Assembly (NCBI GenBank): GCA_028277645.1 | Contig: JANQFV010000037.1 | Coordinates: forward strand, 278,961 to 342,960 | Source: Phycisphaerae bacterium | Lineage (GTDB): Bacteria > Planctomycetota > Phycisphaerae > UBA1845 > Fen-1342 | Direction of reading: 5' to 3' | DNA length: 64,000 nucleotides | In this document: in pieces, positions 37,231-46,675 of the stretch | Layout of the letters: every line of letters begins with the position of its first letter | Numbering within the stretch: position 1 is the stretch's first letter | Translations under genes and position numbers: made by a program | The notes under the pieces: generated by a model | The model's input: the letters and a program-made list of their open reading frames with translations, nothing else | What the model was told of the DNA's origin: nothing | The model's database searches: none

Positions 37231-37929
37231 CTAGCGACGTCGCAGCGCCACGAGCGAGAACGCCAGGAGCACCAAGCTGCTCGGTTCGGGGACCCAGGTC
37301 TGGATGTTGTCGGCACCTTCGTAACCCCAGAAGATGCTGTAGATATTGATTCGTTGAATCAACTCTTCCTCGGTGCCCACGATGCCCAGGAAGTGGCTCC
37401 CCGTGTGATCGGCTTCGAAATTCCCCCCTTCGCCGAGCAGCGTGTCGCCCGGGCCGTAGACCTCGATGTACAAACCGGCACCGCCGGCGAAATCGAGCAT
37501 GTTGAAGCCGACGCCGTGCTTTTCGGCGCCGATGTCGAAAATCAGGTCGGTGCTGTCGGAGTTGACGTTGCTGAGGACAACATCGCTCGTGGCGCCATTG
37601 TGCCCGGCGGTGTAGGTGCGCAGTCCGTCGGTGCCGCGAGGGTTAGCGGTGGGGGCGAACTCGCCGCTGGCATTCGACTGGACGCACATGTCGCTCACAC
37701 CGGTCAATCCGGACGGGAACGGGCCATTGCCCACCCCCGGGCACAGCGGATCGTCGAAGGCCATCTCGCCTCCAGAGAGGGTCGATTCCTCGAAATCCTC
37801 GAACTCGAAGGGCACGTAGCCCTCGTTCGTGGCGGCCATCTCAAAGGCCACGGGGTCCGTGTAGAACACGATGTCGGCCAGTGCGCTGGCAGGCATCACC
37901 AACACTGCGATCAGCAACAAGATTCTCAT
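37231..37929 (-). CDS. PEP-CTERM sorted secreted protein
   Basis: The 232-residue protein has a signal peptide (MRILLLIAVLVMPASALA) and a C-terminal VPEPSSLVLLAFSLVALRRR sorting signal. The core (FYTDPVAFEMAATNEGY, LIFDIGAEKHGVGFNML) fits the common PEP-CTERM-associated beta-sandwich in which a coloured PVALEFE-type edge starts the domain. AGGAGG lies six bases before ATG 37929, deciding between two nearby ATGs. The substrate is unknown. Confidence 0.82.
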   Translation of the reverse strand: MRILLLIAVLVMPASALADIVFYTDPVAFEMAATNEGYVPFEFEDFEESTLSGGEMAFDDPLCPGVGNGPFPSGLTGVSDMCVQSNASGEFAPTANPRGTDGLRTYTAGHNGATSDVVLSNVNSDSTDLIFDIGAEKHGVGFNMLDFAGGAGLYIEVYGPGDTLLGEGGNFEADHTGSHFLGIVGTEEELIQRINIYSIFWGYEGADNIQTWVPEPSSLVLLAFSLVALRRR

Positions 37930-38097
37930 CGTCATCCTCCTCGCTCCCCGTCCTGAATTGCGGCCGCCGAGTCGACGCAGCAGATTCGTGCTCGTGACGT
38001 AGCCGCCAAGTTGTTGCCGGGTGCGCTCCCGACAGGGTTCGCCATGGGAAACTTTGCCGGACCATAACGCGATTCTAACGAACCAAGAGAATCGTAT

Positions 38098-38165
38098 CAA
38101 GAAAATTTATCCAAATACGCATAACTAATTATAAATAAATATTTTATGTTGATTATATATCGCCT
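38098..38165. promoter_or_regulatory. Very AT-rich upstream region
   Basis: Between two GC-rich genes, about 65 bases are strongly AT-rich (for example ATTATAAATAAATATTTTATG at 38128-38148 and GATTATATAT at 38151-38160). It precedes the plus-strand gene at 38202 and probably contains its promoter with an UP-like or bent DNA segment. Composition is unlike anything else in the window. Confidence 0.5.
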
Positions 38166-38201
38166 TGCATTTAACGTCAGGCCCGTTAGAATACCATTGC
38201 C

Positions 38202-39434
38202 ATGAAGGACTTGAGCCCCGCAGTCTCTTCGTTCGAGGAGCGAACCAGTGTAGTGATGCAGCGCGTTCGCAGCGCGCTGGGTGAAGTGTTTATGCGTCTG
38301 ACCGGAACGCCTCGCGCGCGCGCCGGAGACCTCGTTGACGTGCTGACCATCGACCCGCGACTGGCATGGAAGTTCGTGAAGATCGTCCAAAAGGAAGATC
38401 CGCTGGGTGCCGTGCGGTACGTTCCGGGGCCGCGCGGCATCAAGCTCTTCCTCAAAGCCGCCGCCCGCCAGCCCGGTGCGACCGGGACGATCCGATCTGC
38501 CAAGGAAGCCTTCAAGCTGTTCGAGGATTTCGTGGGCCGCGAAGCCGGCGATCGGCGGTCTTTCGATATGATGGTCATGGGCCACAAAGCTGTCGGCCAC
38601 GAGGATGCCGACATTCAACACCGCAAAGGCCTCTTTACCCACGGCAGCTACATCTGGGGCGTGCAGGCCCGCGCCCAGATTCACACCTTCCTGATCCAGC
38701 CGTCGGACGACGGAACGCATATCGATGTGGCGATCGTCCGCGGCTTCGTGCATCTGCGGCGCGTCCGGCCGAATATCCGGTGGCGCATTTCACGCTTCTA
38801 CACGATCGATGACACCGGTCAGACGCAAACCCAGTTTGCGCGCGAGCCGATCGATGCGGAAATCGGATCGGCCGACAGCGCCGTTCCACTCCTGCGGCAG
38901 TTCTGCTCCGAGCCCTGCCCTGGCGTTCAGCGGGTAATCGGCCCCCAAGGCGTGGTGGAGGACATCCTGGCGGAGTCGGACGTCGGCAACATGCAGGCGG
39001 TAACCTGTCTGACGGGCGAGGTCATCCGGCGCGCCGAGCCATGCTACCCCGACGAACGCCACGTGGGACTGGGCACCAAGACACCGCTGCGGACGCCGTG
39101 TGCGGCGGTCGTGATGGACGTGTTTCTTCGCCGCGATTTCTTCGGACGCGTCGAACCCGTTACTCGTTTGGCGAGCGACGTCCACAAGGAGGTGCTTGGC
39201 GCGATCTACAGCAAAGGCGATCACCTGCCATTTCACGAAGACACTACATTTCTGGGTACCGACGCGCTGAGCGTCAGGGTTCACGAGATGCCACGCTACG
39301 GAGAGATGATCCAGTATTGCTTCGATCGACTTGGCTGGGACAGTCAGGCATTTGACTGTTACCGGGTACAGATGCAATTCCCGCCAATTCCCGCGGCGCT
39401 GCTTGTTGACTGCCCGCTACCACAGCGGCCGTGA
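38202..39434 (+). CDS. Conserved protein of unknown function, regulator-like N terminus
   Basis: The 410-residue cytoplasmic protein starts MKDLSPAVSSFEERTSVVMQ. Residues about 10-60 resemble a helical DNA-binding head (RVRSALGEVFMRLTGTPRARAGDLVDVLTIDPRLAWKFVKIV), where a known enzyme motif is missing. The rest has no domain I can name, though FTHGSYIWGVQARAQIHTF and PFHEDTTFLGTDAL look well ordered and conserved. No signal peptide or membrane segment. I recall similar orphan proteins in planctomycetes. It has no good ribosome site and follows a strikingly AT-rich leader. Its end overlaps the region of the glycosyltransferase breakpoint. Confidence 0.65.
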   Translation: MKDLSPAVSSFEERTSVVMQRVRSALGEVFMRLTGTPRARAGDLVDVLTIDPRLAWKFVKIVQKEDPLGAVRYVPGPRGIKLFLKAAARQPGATGTIRSAKEAFKLFEDFVGREAGDRRSFDMMVMGHKAVGHEDADIQHRKGLFTHGSYIWGVQARAQIHTFLIQPSDDGTHIDVAIVRGFVHLRRVRPNIRWRISRFYTIDDTGQTQTQFAREPIDAEIGSADSAVPLLRQFCSEPCPGVQRVIGPQGVVEDILAESDVGNMQAVTCLTGEVIRRAEPCYPDERHVGLGTKTPLRTPCAAVVMDVFLRRDFFGRVEPVTRLASDVHKEVLGAIYSKGDHLPFHEDTTFLGTDALSVRVHEMPRYGEMIQYCFDRLGWDSQAFDCYRVQMQFPPIPAALLVDCPLPQRP

Positions 39435-39519
39435 GGCAAAACTTCGGCAACGCACCTTTGAAATCACTCGTCGCGATGGAGCGCGTCCTACCCTCTCCGA
39501 GAGCCACGACGCGATCCGC

Positions 39520-39870
39520 ACGCACTTCGCCCAGCCACCCCTCGGGCAGTTCGTCAAGATGCATGACGCGCATGCGCTCATCGGTCGCGGCGAACTGGTC
39601 CATCAGCGCCCCGGTGTTTTCGGTCGAGCGATCGTTGATCAGAATAAACTCGGCGCGGGGATAGCCCTCTTCCAATTGGGATCGAACCGCCGGCACCAGT
39701 TGCTTCGCCTCATTGCACGCCGGCACAACGTGCGAGACCAACGGCCAGGCTCCCTGCTCGCACGGCGTAACCGTGGCAAGTCGCGTAACCACGCGCGTCG
39801 TCCGCACGACCACTGCTAGGTTGATAATCCAGTAGGCGAGTCCGACGGTGATATACAGCCGCCACAACAT
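39520..39870 (-). pseudogene. N-terminal fragment of family 2 glycosyltransferase
   Basis: From MLWRLYITVGLAYWIINLAV (membrane helix) the frame reads a family 2 glycosyltransferase start: VSHVVPACNEAKQLVPAVRS, EFILINDRSTENTGALM and MRVMHLDELPEGWLG. After GWLG the expected KNHAL and the DxD catalytic region are absent and the frame reads non-homologous sequence for another 85 codons. The C-terminal part of such an enzyme is at 34374-34790, same strand. The central 130 or so residues are missing, so neither piece can be active. Confidence 0.7.
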
Positions 39871-40240
39871 CTGCCCGTGCTCCTGCAAGCAGCAGACTAC
39901 GGGCGACAATTGTAACGTCGGATGGGGCCGGTACCCGCAACGATACAACCGTCAAGTCGGGCTGAGCGCTTTCATGGATGTTGTAGCGGCCGACGCCCTG
40001 GTCGGCCGTAGCGTACGAGTACCAGCTCACGGCCGTCCCGCACTCGGGGCACTGTCCGCTGACATTGCCGGTCAGGTCGTACCCGCATTTCGCACAGTAA
40101 CCCGGCTTCGGTCTCCAATGCCGCCTGAACCACAAAAGCCCACGCGCAATGACGGCGACGATCACCGGAACCCAGAGCGGATTCGTGGAACTGAACGCAA
40201 GCCGCCACGACCAATGGATTTCTGTGCTGCACGTGCTCAT
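39710..40240 (-). CDS. Zinc-ribbon membrane protein, third of three tandem paralogs
   Basis: The frame (176 residues) starts at an ATG overlapping the stop of the upstream paralog (ATGA). It has a hydrophobic helix (NPLWVPVIVAVIARGLLWF) and then the zinc ribbon YCAKCGYDLTGNVSGQCPECG. The natural end is probably lost: just after the ribbon the frame runs through the GGCCGAC-type palindrome at 39987-40008 and into the start of the glycosyltransferase fragment, so the last 80 or so residues are doubtful. Function unknown; four cysteines probably bind zinc. Confidence 0.6.
   Translation of the reverse strand: MSTCSTEIHWSWRLAFSSTNPLWVPVIVAVIARGLLWFRRHWRPKPGYCAKCGYDLTGNVSGQCPECGTAVSWYSYATADQGVGRYNIHESAQPDLTVVSLRVPAPSDVTIVARSLLLAGARADVVAAVYHRRTRLLDYQPSSGRADDARGYATCHGYAVRAGSLAVGLARCAGVQ
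39987..40008. repeat. GGCCGAC-type palindromic hairpin, copy 3
   Basis: Arms CGGCCGAC and GTCGGCCG surround GCCCTG, preceded by the same GTAG as copies 2 and 4. It lies inside the 3' part of the third zinc-ribbon frame, so it probably inserted there and extended or replaced its C terminus. Confidence 0.65.
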
Positions 40241-40722
40241 TCCCGCGCAGCGTTCCCACTTACCGCCCTCCCACACTCCGGACACCGCCCCGATTTGTTC
40301 CCCGTTAGGTCATAGCCGCATGCACGGCAGATCGCCACGCAGCGCTCGGCGAGCAGCTGGCGAAGTTCGCGCCGGTTTCGATTCCGATAGATACAGCCCA
40401 GCACGATCACGCCCGTAGCGAGACCGCTGAGTATCGCCACCGTGCGAACGAGCACCTCCGGCACGAAACTGCACAAGCCCAATCGCTGCAGACTCAATGT
40501 CGCAAGAACACCGAGGGCGAGTCCACCAATGGGCGCCACGACGATACTGACCGGATAATGCCACTTGCGACTGTGGCGGGCTGCGACGGCGACCATTGCC
40601 TCGTCCTGCGCTTGTTCGGTGCCAAGACGAGCGAGCTCGGGATACAGAACGACGTTTAACCGTCGGCCAAGCTTGAGCAGCAACTTCATCACCGAGGAAA
40701 AGTGCTTTCCAGCGCCGCTCAT
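40237..40722 (-). CDS. Zinc-ribbon membrane protein, second of three tandem paralogs
   Basis: The 161-residue protein has two hydrophobic helices (IVVAPIGGLALGVLATL and VAILSGLATGVIVLGCIY) and a C-terminal Cys4 ribbon CRACGYDLTGNKSGRCPECGRAVS. Both its start (ATGA with the first paralog) and its stop (ATGA with the third) overlap neighbours by four bases. The ribbon DNA is repeated almost unchanged in the first paralog (around 40757-40810). The role is not known; similar ribbons are common in planctomycetes. Confidence 0.72.
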   Translation of the reverse strand: MSGAGKHFSSVMKLLLKLGRRLNVVLYPELARLGTEQAQDEAMVAVAARHSRKWHYPVSIVVAPIGGLALGVLATLSLQRLGLCSFVPEVLVRTVAILSGLATGVIVLGCIYRNRNRRELRQLLAERCVAICRACGYDLTGNKSGRCPECGRAVSGNAARE

Positions 40723-41156
40723 CGCGCTCCCTGACTGGCTGGTCCGACCGCCGCCCCACACTCCGGACACCGCCCCGATGTGTTCCCGGTCAGATCATAC
40801 CCGCACTTGCAGCGCCCCGGCCGCTTCGGCCGCCGCCGCCACAGGATGAGCGCGGGAATGGAGCACACCAGGAACGGCAGCCAGAGCGGAACTGTGACAA
40901 ACCAGAAGCCAAAAGTCGCTCCAATCTCCGGCACACCCAATACCGACCGAATCCTACCTCGCCACGGAGCGTTCTCGAAGTACCACTCCGCCTTATCCCA
41001 ATCCACGTGGCCGCCATACGCGCACCGCACCGATCCATTCCCCACAACGAATATGTTATTGCCCGGGTACACCAAGACTTGAAACCGCAGCGACACGACG
41101 GCCACTATCGCGATCACAACGCTACAAACCGTCAGCACCCACTTCAGCCACGTCAT
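40719..41156 (-). CDS. Zinc-ribbon membrane protein, first of three tandem paralogs
   Basis: The 145-residue protein has an N-terminal helix (WLKWVLTVCSVVIAIVAVVSL), an extracytoplasmic stretch (about 30-75), a second helix (WFVTVPLWLPFLVCSIPALIL) and the C-terminal ribbon RCKCGYDLTGNTSGRCPECGAAV. AAGGGG five bases before ATG 41156 sets the start over GTG 41162. It begins the three-gene tandem and lies about 50 bases after the gcvT stop on the same strand. Confidence 0.75.
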   Translation of the reverse strand: MTWLKWVLTVCSVVIAIVAVVSLRFQVLVYPGNNIFVVGNGSVRCAYGGHVDWDKAEWYFENAPWRGRIRSVLGVPEIGATFGFWFVTVPLWLPFLVCSIPALILWRRRPKRPGRCKCGYDLTGNTSGRCPECGAAVGPASQGAR

Positions 41157-41209
41157 CGCCACCCCTTATGAGCCGCGCGTGCTGATCACCGCGCCGCGCG
41201 GCTACCCGG

Positions 41210-42298
41210 TCAGCTCCCCCGCTTATAAAACGGCAGCACCACCACCTGCGCCCCCACGCGATTCCCGCGGATGTCCACCTCCAACTGCGTCCCCACCTCC
41301 GACAGCGGCGGCGACACGTACGCCATCGCGATGTTCTTGCCCAGTGTTGGACTCTGCGTGCCGCTAGTGATTTCGCCGACCGGCTCGTTGTTGTGCACCA
41401 CCGCCGCGCCCTGCCGCGCGATGCGCTTGCCCTCCAGTTCCAGTCCCACCAGCGTCTTCGCCGGACCGTTCGCCTCGACCTTGCGCAGCGCCTCAACGCC
41501 GCAGAACTCCTTCGTCAGATCCACGGCCCACCCCTGGCCGGCGGTGATCGAGTCCCACTCCTCGCTCAGTTCGTGCCCGTACAGCGGCATCCCCGCCTCC
41601 AGCCGCAGCGTGTCGCGCGCCCCGAGCCCCGCCGGACGGATCGGTCGGCCCTTCTTCTCCGACTCGTCGATCAGCATCTTGAACGCCATCGCGGCGATCG
41701 TGCTCGGCAGGATGATCTCGAACCCGTCTTCGCCGGTATAGCCGCTGCGCGCGACGTAGTACTGCTGCCCGAAGTAGCTGCCCTCCTTGAAACGATAACG
41801 CTTCACATCGTCGATAGGCATCGGCAGCAGGTTGTCGAGCGTCTCCATGATCTCCGGTCCCTGGATCGCGACCATCGCGGTCTCAAACGTGCGGTCTTCG
41901 ATCTCGACGTCATAGCCGGCCCGCTGCTGCTCCCACCACGCCAGCAGCTTTTCACGATTCGACGCGTTGCACACGACCAGGAAGTGATCCTCGGCTTTCG
42001 ATACGATCACGTCGTCCAGCACGCCGCCGTCCTCGCGGCACATGTGGCTGTATCGGCACATCCCCGGCTTGGCCGAGCCGATGTTCCGCGTGTTGAGCCA
42101 CTCCATGAACCGCTCGGCGTCGGGCCCGCGAAAGACGACCCGCCCCATGTGCGACACGTCGAAGACGGTGCCATGTTCGCGCGTGAAGTTGTGCTCCTCC
42201 ACGATGCTCGAATACACCACTGGCATCTCCCACCCCGCAAAGTCAACCAACCGCCCCCCACGCTCACGATGAAACCCAATCAACGGCGTCTGATGCAT
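41210..42298 (-). CDS. gcvT: Aminomethyltransferase, glycine cleavage system T protein
   Basis: The 362-residue enzyme moves the aminomethyl carbon of glycine to tetrahydrofolate. Typical features are FAGWEMPVVYSSIVEEH, FDVSHMGRV, AIQGPE, SGYTGEDGFEI and LGARDTLRLEAGMPLYGHEL (folate and catalytic Asp/Arg region). Usual length for the family is 360-370. The partners GcvH and GcvP are not adjacent within this window, which is unusual but not rare. Confidence 0.95.
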   Translation of the reverse strand: MHQTPLIGFHRERGGRLVDFAGWEMPVVYSSIVEEHNFTREHGTVFDVSHMGRVVFRGPDAERFMEWLNTRNIGSAKPGMCRYSHMCREDGGVLDDVIVSKAEDHFLVVCNASNREKLLAWWEQQRAGYDVEIEDRTFETAMVAIQGPEIMETLDNLLPMPIDDVKRYRFKEGSYFGQQYYVARSGYTGEDGFEIILPSTIAAMAFKMLIDESEKKGRPIRPAGLGARDTLRLEAGMPLYGHELSEEWDSITAGQGWAVDLTKEFCGVEALRKVEANGPAKTLVGLELEGKRIARQGAAVVHNNEPVGEITSGTQSPTLGKNIAMAYVSPPLSEVGTQLEVDIRGNRVGAQVVVLPFYKRGS

Positions 42299-42334
42299 AA
42301 CAAGCCTTCCCTCTATGTTCTATGTGCCAAGGCA

Positions 42335-42432
42335 GGCGTCATTCCGACGAGCGCAGCGAGGAGGAATCTGCCTTCGGACGATCACCACCGCCCATTCGCG
42401 AGTAGATTCCTCACTGCGTTCGGAATGACGCC
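42335..42432. repeat. Imperfect long inverted repeat (MITE-like)
   Basis: The left arm (42335-42369) begins GGCGTCATTCCGA and ends GAGGAATCT; the right arm (42404-42432) is its imperfect inverse, AGATTCCTCACTGCG onwards to GGAATGACGCC. A 34-base loop separates them. Elements of this CGTCATTCCGA...GAGGAATCT type recur in many bacterial genomes as small non-coding inverted repeats. It is followed 29 bases later by a GGCCGAC hairpin. Confidence 0.65.
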
Positions 42433-42460
42433 AAGCAAGCACCTCAACCGGTGGACGTAG

Positions 42461-42482
42461 CGGCCGACCTCCCGGTCGGCCG
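42461..42482. repeat. GGCCGAC-type palindromic hairpin, copy 4
   Basis: Arms CGGCCGACC and GGTCGGCCG flank TCCC, identical to copy 2 at 11086 including the preceding GTAG. It lies between the DUF58 gene and gcvT. Confidence 0.75.
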
Positions 42483-42539
42483 TCCAACACGCTACCGCCT
42501 GCAGAATACCCCAAACCCCACGCCCACGAAAACGCACGC

Positions 42540-43466
42540 TCACCGCCGCCGCTGGCGTTGCACCAGAAACTCCACCAGCGCTTTGTCGAAGGGCATCGCC
42601 GTGTCCAGTGGCACGTAGTCCCCGCGCACGGCTTCAACCTGCGCACGCAACTCTTCGCGCCACGCGCGCACCGCTTCGAGATACTTCGCCCGCACCGCCA
42701 CTGCGTCGGCGACCACATGCGCCCTCGTCTCCGGATCTTCGAGCCGCACATTCCCCTCAAAGTCGAAGTGCGCCTCAGACGCATCGAGCACGTGCATCAC
42801 GATCAGGTCGTGCCCGCGAAAGCGAATCCGGTGCAGCGCGTCGCGCACAGCCTGCGGCTCGGCCAGCAGGTCGCTGATCAGCACGATCAGTCCCCGGTGC
42901 GGGATCTGCGCCAGCGCCGCCTCGACACCCGCACCGAGCCCCGTTCCGCCGCGCGGCTCGACCGCCGCCAGCGCTCCGAGCAGGTGGACGAGATGCGCCC
43001 GCCGCGCCCGCGCCGGCAGGAACTGCTCGAGCCCCTCGCCGATCAGCCCCAGCCCGACCGCGTCCTGCTGCTTCACGATCAGGTATCCCAGCGCCGCCGC
43101 GAGGTGAATCGCATAGGCCAGCTTGCCCGAGCGCACGTCGGCGGCGTGCTCGTCTGCACTCTGCACGGCGCCCACCTGCCCCATGCTCGCGGAGGTGTCC
43201 ACGAGCAGGTGGCACGCCAGGTGCGTCTCGGCGGCGTACTTCCGCACAAACAGCCGATCGGTGCGCGCGAACACCTTCCAATCGATCGTGCGCGGCTCGT
43301 CGCCCTGCACATATTTGCGATGCTCGCTGAACTCGACGGAGAATCCCTGAAACGGCGAACTGTGCAGCCCCGCCAGAAACCCCTCGACAATGAACCGCGC
43401 CCGCAAATCCAGCCGCCCGACCTGCTGGATCACCTCGGGATCAAGATACTTCGCCAGCGGGTTCAT
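42540..43466 (-). CDS. DUF58 / VWA-like domain protein
   Basis: The 308-residue protein contains FSEHRKYVQGDEPRTIDWKVFARTDRLFVRKY, the hallmark of DUF58, then a von Willebrand A-like region with a MIDAS-like DTSASMG (LLVDTSASMGQ). DUF58 proteins usually sit next to MoxR-type AAA ATPases; here no MoxR gene is adjacent within the window. The role is probably assembly or maturation of an envelope or redox complex, inferred from the family. Confidence 0.88.
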   Translation of the reverse strand: MNPLAKYLDPEVIQQVGRLDLRARFIVEGFLAGLHSSPFQGFSVEFSEHRKYVQGDEPRTIDWKVFARTDRLFVRKYAAETHLACHLLVDTSASMGQVGAVQSADEHAADVRSGKLAYAIHLAAALGYLIVKQQDAVGLGLIGEGLEQFLPARARRAHLVHLLGALAAVEPRGGTGLGAGVEAALAQIPHRGLIVLISDLLAEPQAVRDALHRIRFRGHDLIVMHVLDASEAHFDFEGNVRLEDPETRAHVVADAVAVRAKYLEAVRAWREELRAQVEAVRGDYVPLDTAMPFDKALVEFLVQRQRRR

Positions 43467-43477
43467 CGATCTCTACC

Positions 43478-43610
43478 GTCCCCCTCTCAGGGGGGACTAC
43501 AAAGGGGTAACGCGCCTGTACGCGGTGCGTTCTACCCTCCCCCAGCCCCTCCCTGCCAGGGAGGGGAGAAACACCGTCCCCCCTTCCAGGGGGGACCACA
43601 GGGGGGTACA
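43478..43610. repeat. Cluster of G/C-run palindromes
   Basis: Three palindromes follow each other: GTCCCCC/GGGGGAC-type at 43478-43497, a CCCTCCC/AGGGAGGGG unit at 43534-43566 (inverse of the 17837 repeat), and another GTCCCCCC/GGGGGGAC at 43576-43596 followed by a G run. They fill the gap between yajC and the DUF58 gene. Confidence 0.6.
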
Positions 43611-43629
43611 CCAACCGCGCGCAAAACCC

Positions 43630-45143
<1,514 letters not shown>

Positions 45144-46478
45144 TCACGCCTTCTTGGTCGCGAGTGCCAGATCGTGCTCGGCCAGCCGCGCCTTGACCTC
45201 GGTCAGCGACGTCACACCGAAGTTACGCGTCGAGAGCAGGTCCTGCTCGGTGTACTGCAACAGATCACCCAGCGTCTGCACGTTCAACCGCTGCAAGCAA
45301 CGCCTCGCTCGCACCGACAACTCCAGATCCGAAACCGGCTTGGCCAGCACGGCTTCTTGCCCCGGCGAACGTACCGGCGCGGCCACAGGCGTCTCTGCGG
45401 GCGCCTCCGCTACCTCCATCTCTTCAACACGCTGCCCCAGCCGCAGCCCCTTGCGGTCCAGCAACTGCTTGATCTCGGCCAGCGACGTCTCACCGAAGTT
45501 CTTGTACGCCAACAGCTCCGCCTCGCTGAGCTCCACCAGCTCGCCCAGCGTCCGGATATTCATCTTCTTCAGGCAGTTTCGCGCCCGCACCGACAGCTCG
45601 TACTCGCTCAGCGGCGTGTCCAGCAACCGCGTACGTGCGTCGACGCGCTCGCCGCCGGTCTCGTCGATGATCATGTCGCGGCAGCTCTCGACGTCCTTGA
45701 AGAACAGCCGGGCCCGCGCGTGGTTCGGATTGACCTTGAGCACACGCCGCAGGCACAGCGCCGCCTCGTCGTAGCGACCGACGTCTTCGTAGATGACGGC
45801 CGCATTCACCAGCGCGTTGATGTGCGCCCGCGGCTGCTGCGACAAGTGCTCGTAGAGCCGCAGTGCTTCTTCGTCGTCGCCCAGCAGATCGAACAGCCGC
45901 GCCGCCCGGAACAACGTCGGCACGTGCTGAGTATCCAACTTCAGCGCCTCGTCATAGGCTTCCGACGCCGCGACGTTGTCTTCGTTGGCCTCGGCCACCA
46001 CACCCTGCACGAAGTGCCACGCCGCACGGTCAGCCCCCGGCTTGGCGTACTGATCCAGCAGCTTCTGAGCGGCGTCCACCGCGCCGGCACGCACGTGGAT
46101 TTCTGCCGCCCGCATGTCCGCCTCGAACGCGTCCCAGCCCTGCTTCACGGCGGCCTTCAGATCTTCCAGTGCCGCATCGTAGCGCCCGAGCCCCGCATTC
46201 GCCTGCGAGGCGTAGACGTGCCGCACCACGCTCGCCGGCGTCTTCTCGAACTGCTCAAGCGCCTCCTGGTAGCGCCCCAGCACCGTCAGCCCCAAGGCGA
46301 CCCGCAACGCGTCCCCCTGCCCGGACTCGACCTTGGCGGCGTGTTCGTTCACCAGCGTATCGAACCGCTCACGCGTCTGAAATGAGATGTGTGCAGCATC
46401 CGCATACTGCTCCACGACCTCAATGTTGTATTCCGGCAGGTCAAAAAACGTGGCGAGTTCCATCGTATCCGTCATCAT
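45144..46478 (-). CDS. TPR protein with two RNA polymerase alpha C-terminal domains
   Basis: The 444-residue protein has TPR repeats to about residue 260 (ALRVALGLTVLGRYQEALEQFEK, HVPTLFRAARLFDLLGDDEEALRLYEH), then two alpha-CTD helix-hairpin-helix domains: LSEYELSVRARNCLKKMNIRTLGELVELSEAELLAYKNFGETSLAEIKQ and SDLELSVRARRCLQRLNVQTLGDLLQYTEQDLLSTRNFGVTSLTEVKA. In RNA polymerase this domain binds UP elements and activators; here it is separate from the alpha subunit. Known planctomycete proteins have this layout. The start is one of three close ATGs; GGAG lies ten bases before 46478. It heads the operon with tgt and yajC. Confidence 0.88.
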   Translation of the reverse strand: MMTDTMELATFFDLPEYNIEVVEQYADAAHISFQTRERFDTLVNEHAAKVESGQGDALRVALGLTVLGRYQEALEQFEKTPASVVRHVYASQANAGLGRYDAALEDLKAAVKQGWDAFEADMRAAEIHVRAGAVDAAQKLLDQYAKPGADRAAWHFVQGVVAEANEDNVAASEAYDEALKLDTQHVPTLFRAARLFDLLGDDEEALRLYEHLSQQPRAHINALVNAAVIYEDVGRYDEAALCLRRVLKVNPNHARARLFFKDVESCRDMIIDETGGERVDARTRLLDTPLSEYELSVRARNCLKKMNIRTLGELVELSEAELLAYKNFGETSLAEIKQLLDRKGLRLGQRVEEMEVAEAPAETPVAAPVRSPGQEAVLAKPVSDLELSVRARRCLQRLNVQTLGDLLQYTEQDLLSTRNFGVTSLTEVKARLAEHDLALATKKA

Positions 46479-46675
46479 CGGCTGGCTGCTCCAAGCGGTT
46501 TCCGGCAGGATGATCCCGAGAAAATCCAGAACACCGTATGATACGCGCCCGCCCCCGGCTGACAAGGGGCACTCCCGAAACGTGCCGATATCTGGTATGT
46601 TCCCCATTTATGTTCCCCATTCTGATTGCCCCAGCGGGCCGCTGGGCATGATCGGTACCCTGGACGAGGCCGCTT

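Noticed and set aside
46479..46675. Possible cobalamin or SAM riboswitch before metH
   Set aside because: The 197-base divergent region lacks the conserved B12 box or SAM-box elements I know; the two ATGTTCCCCAT words are only a short direct repeat.
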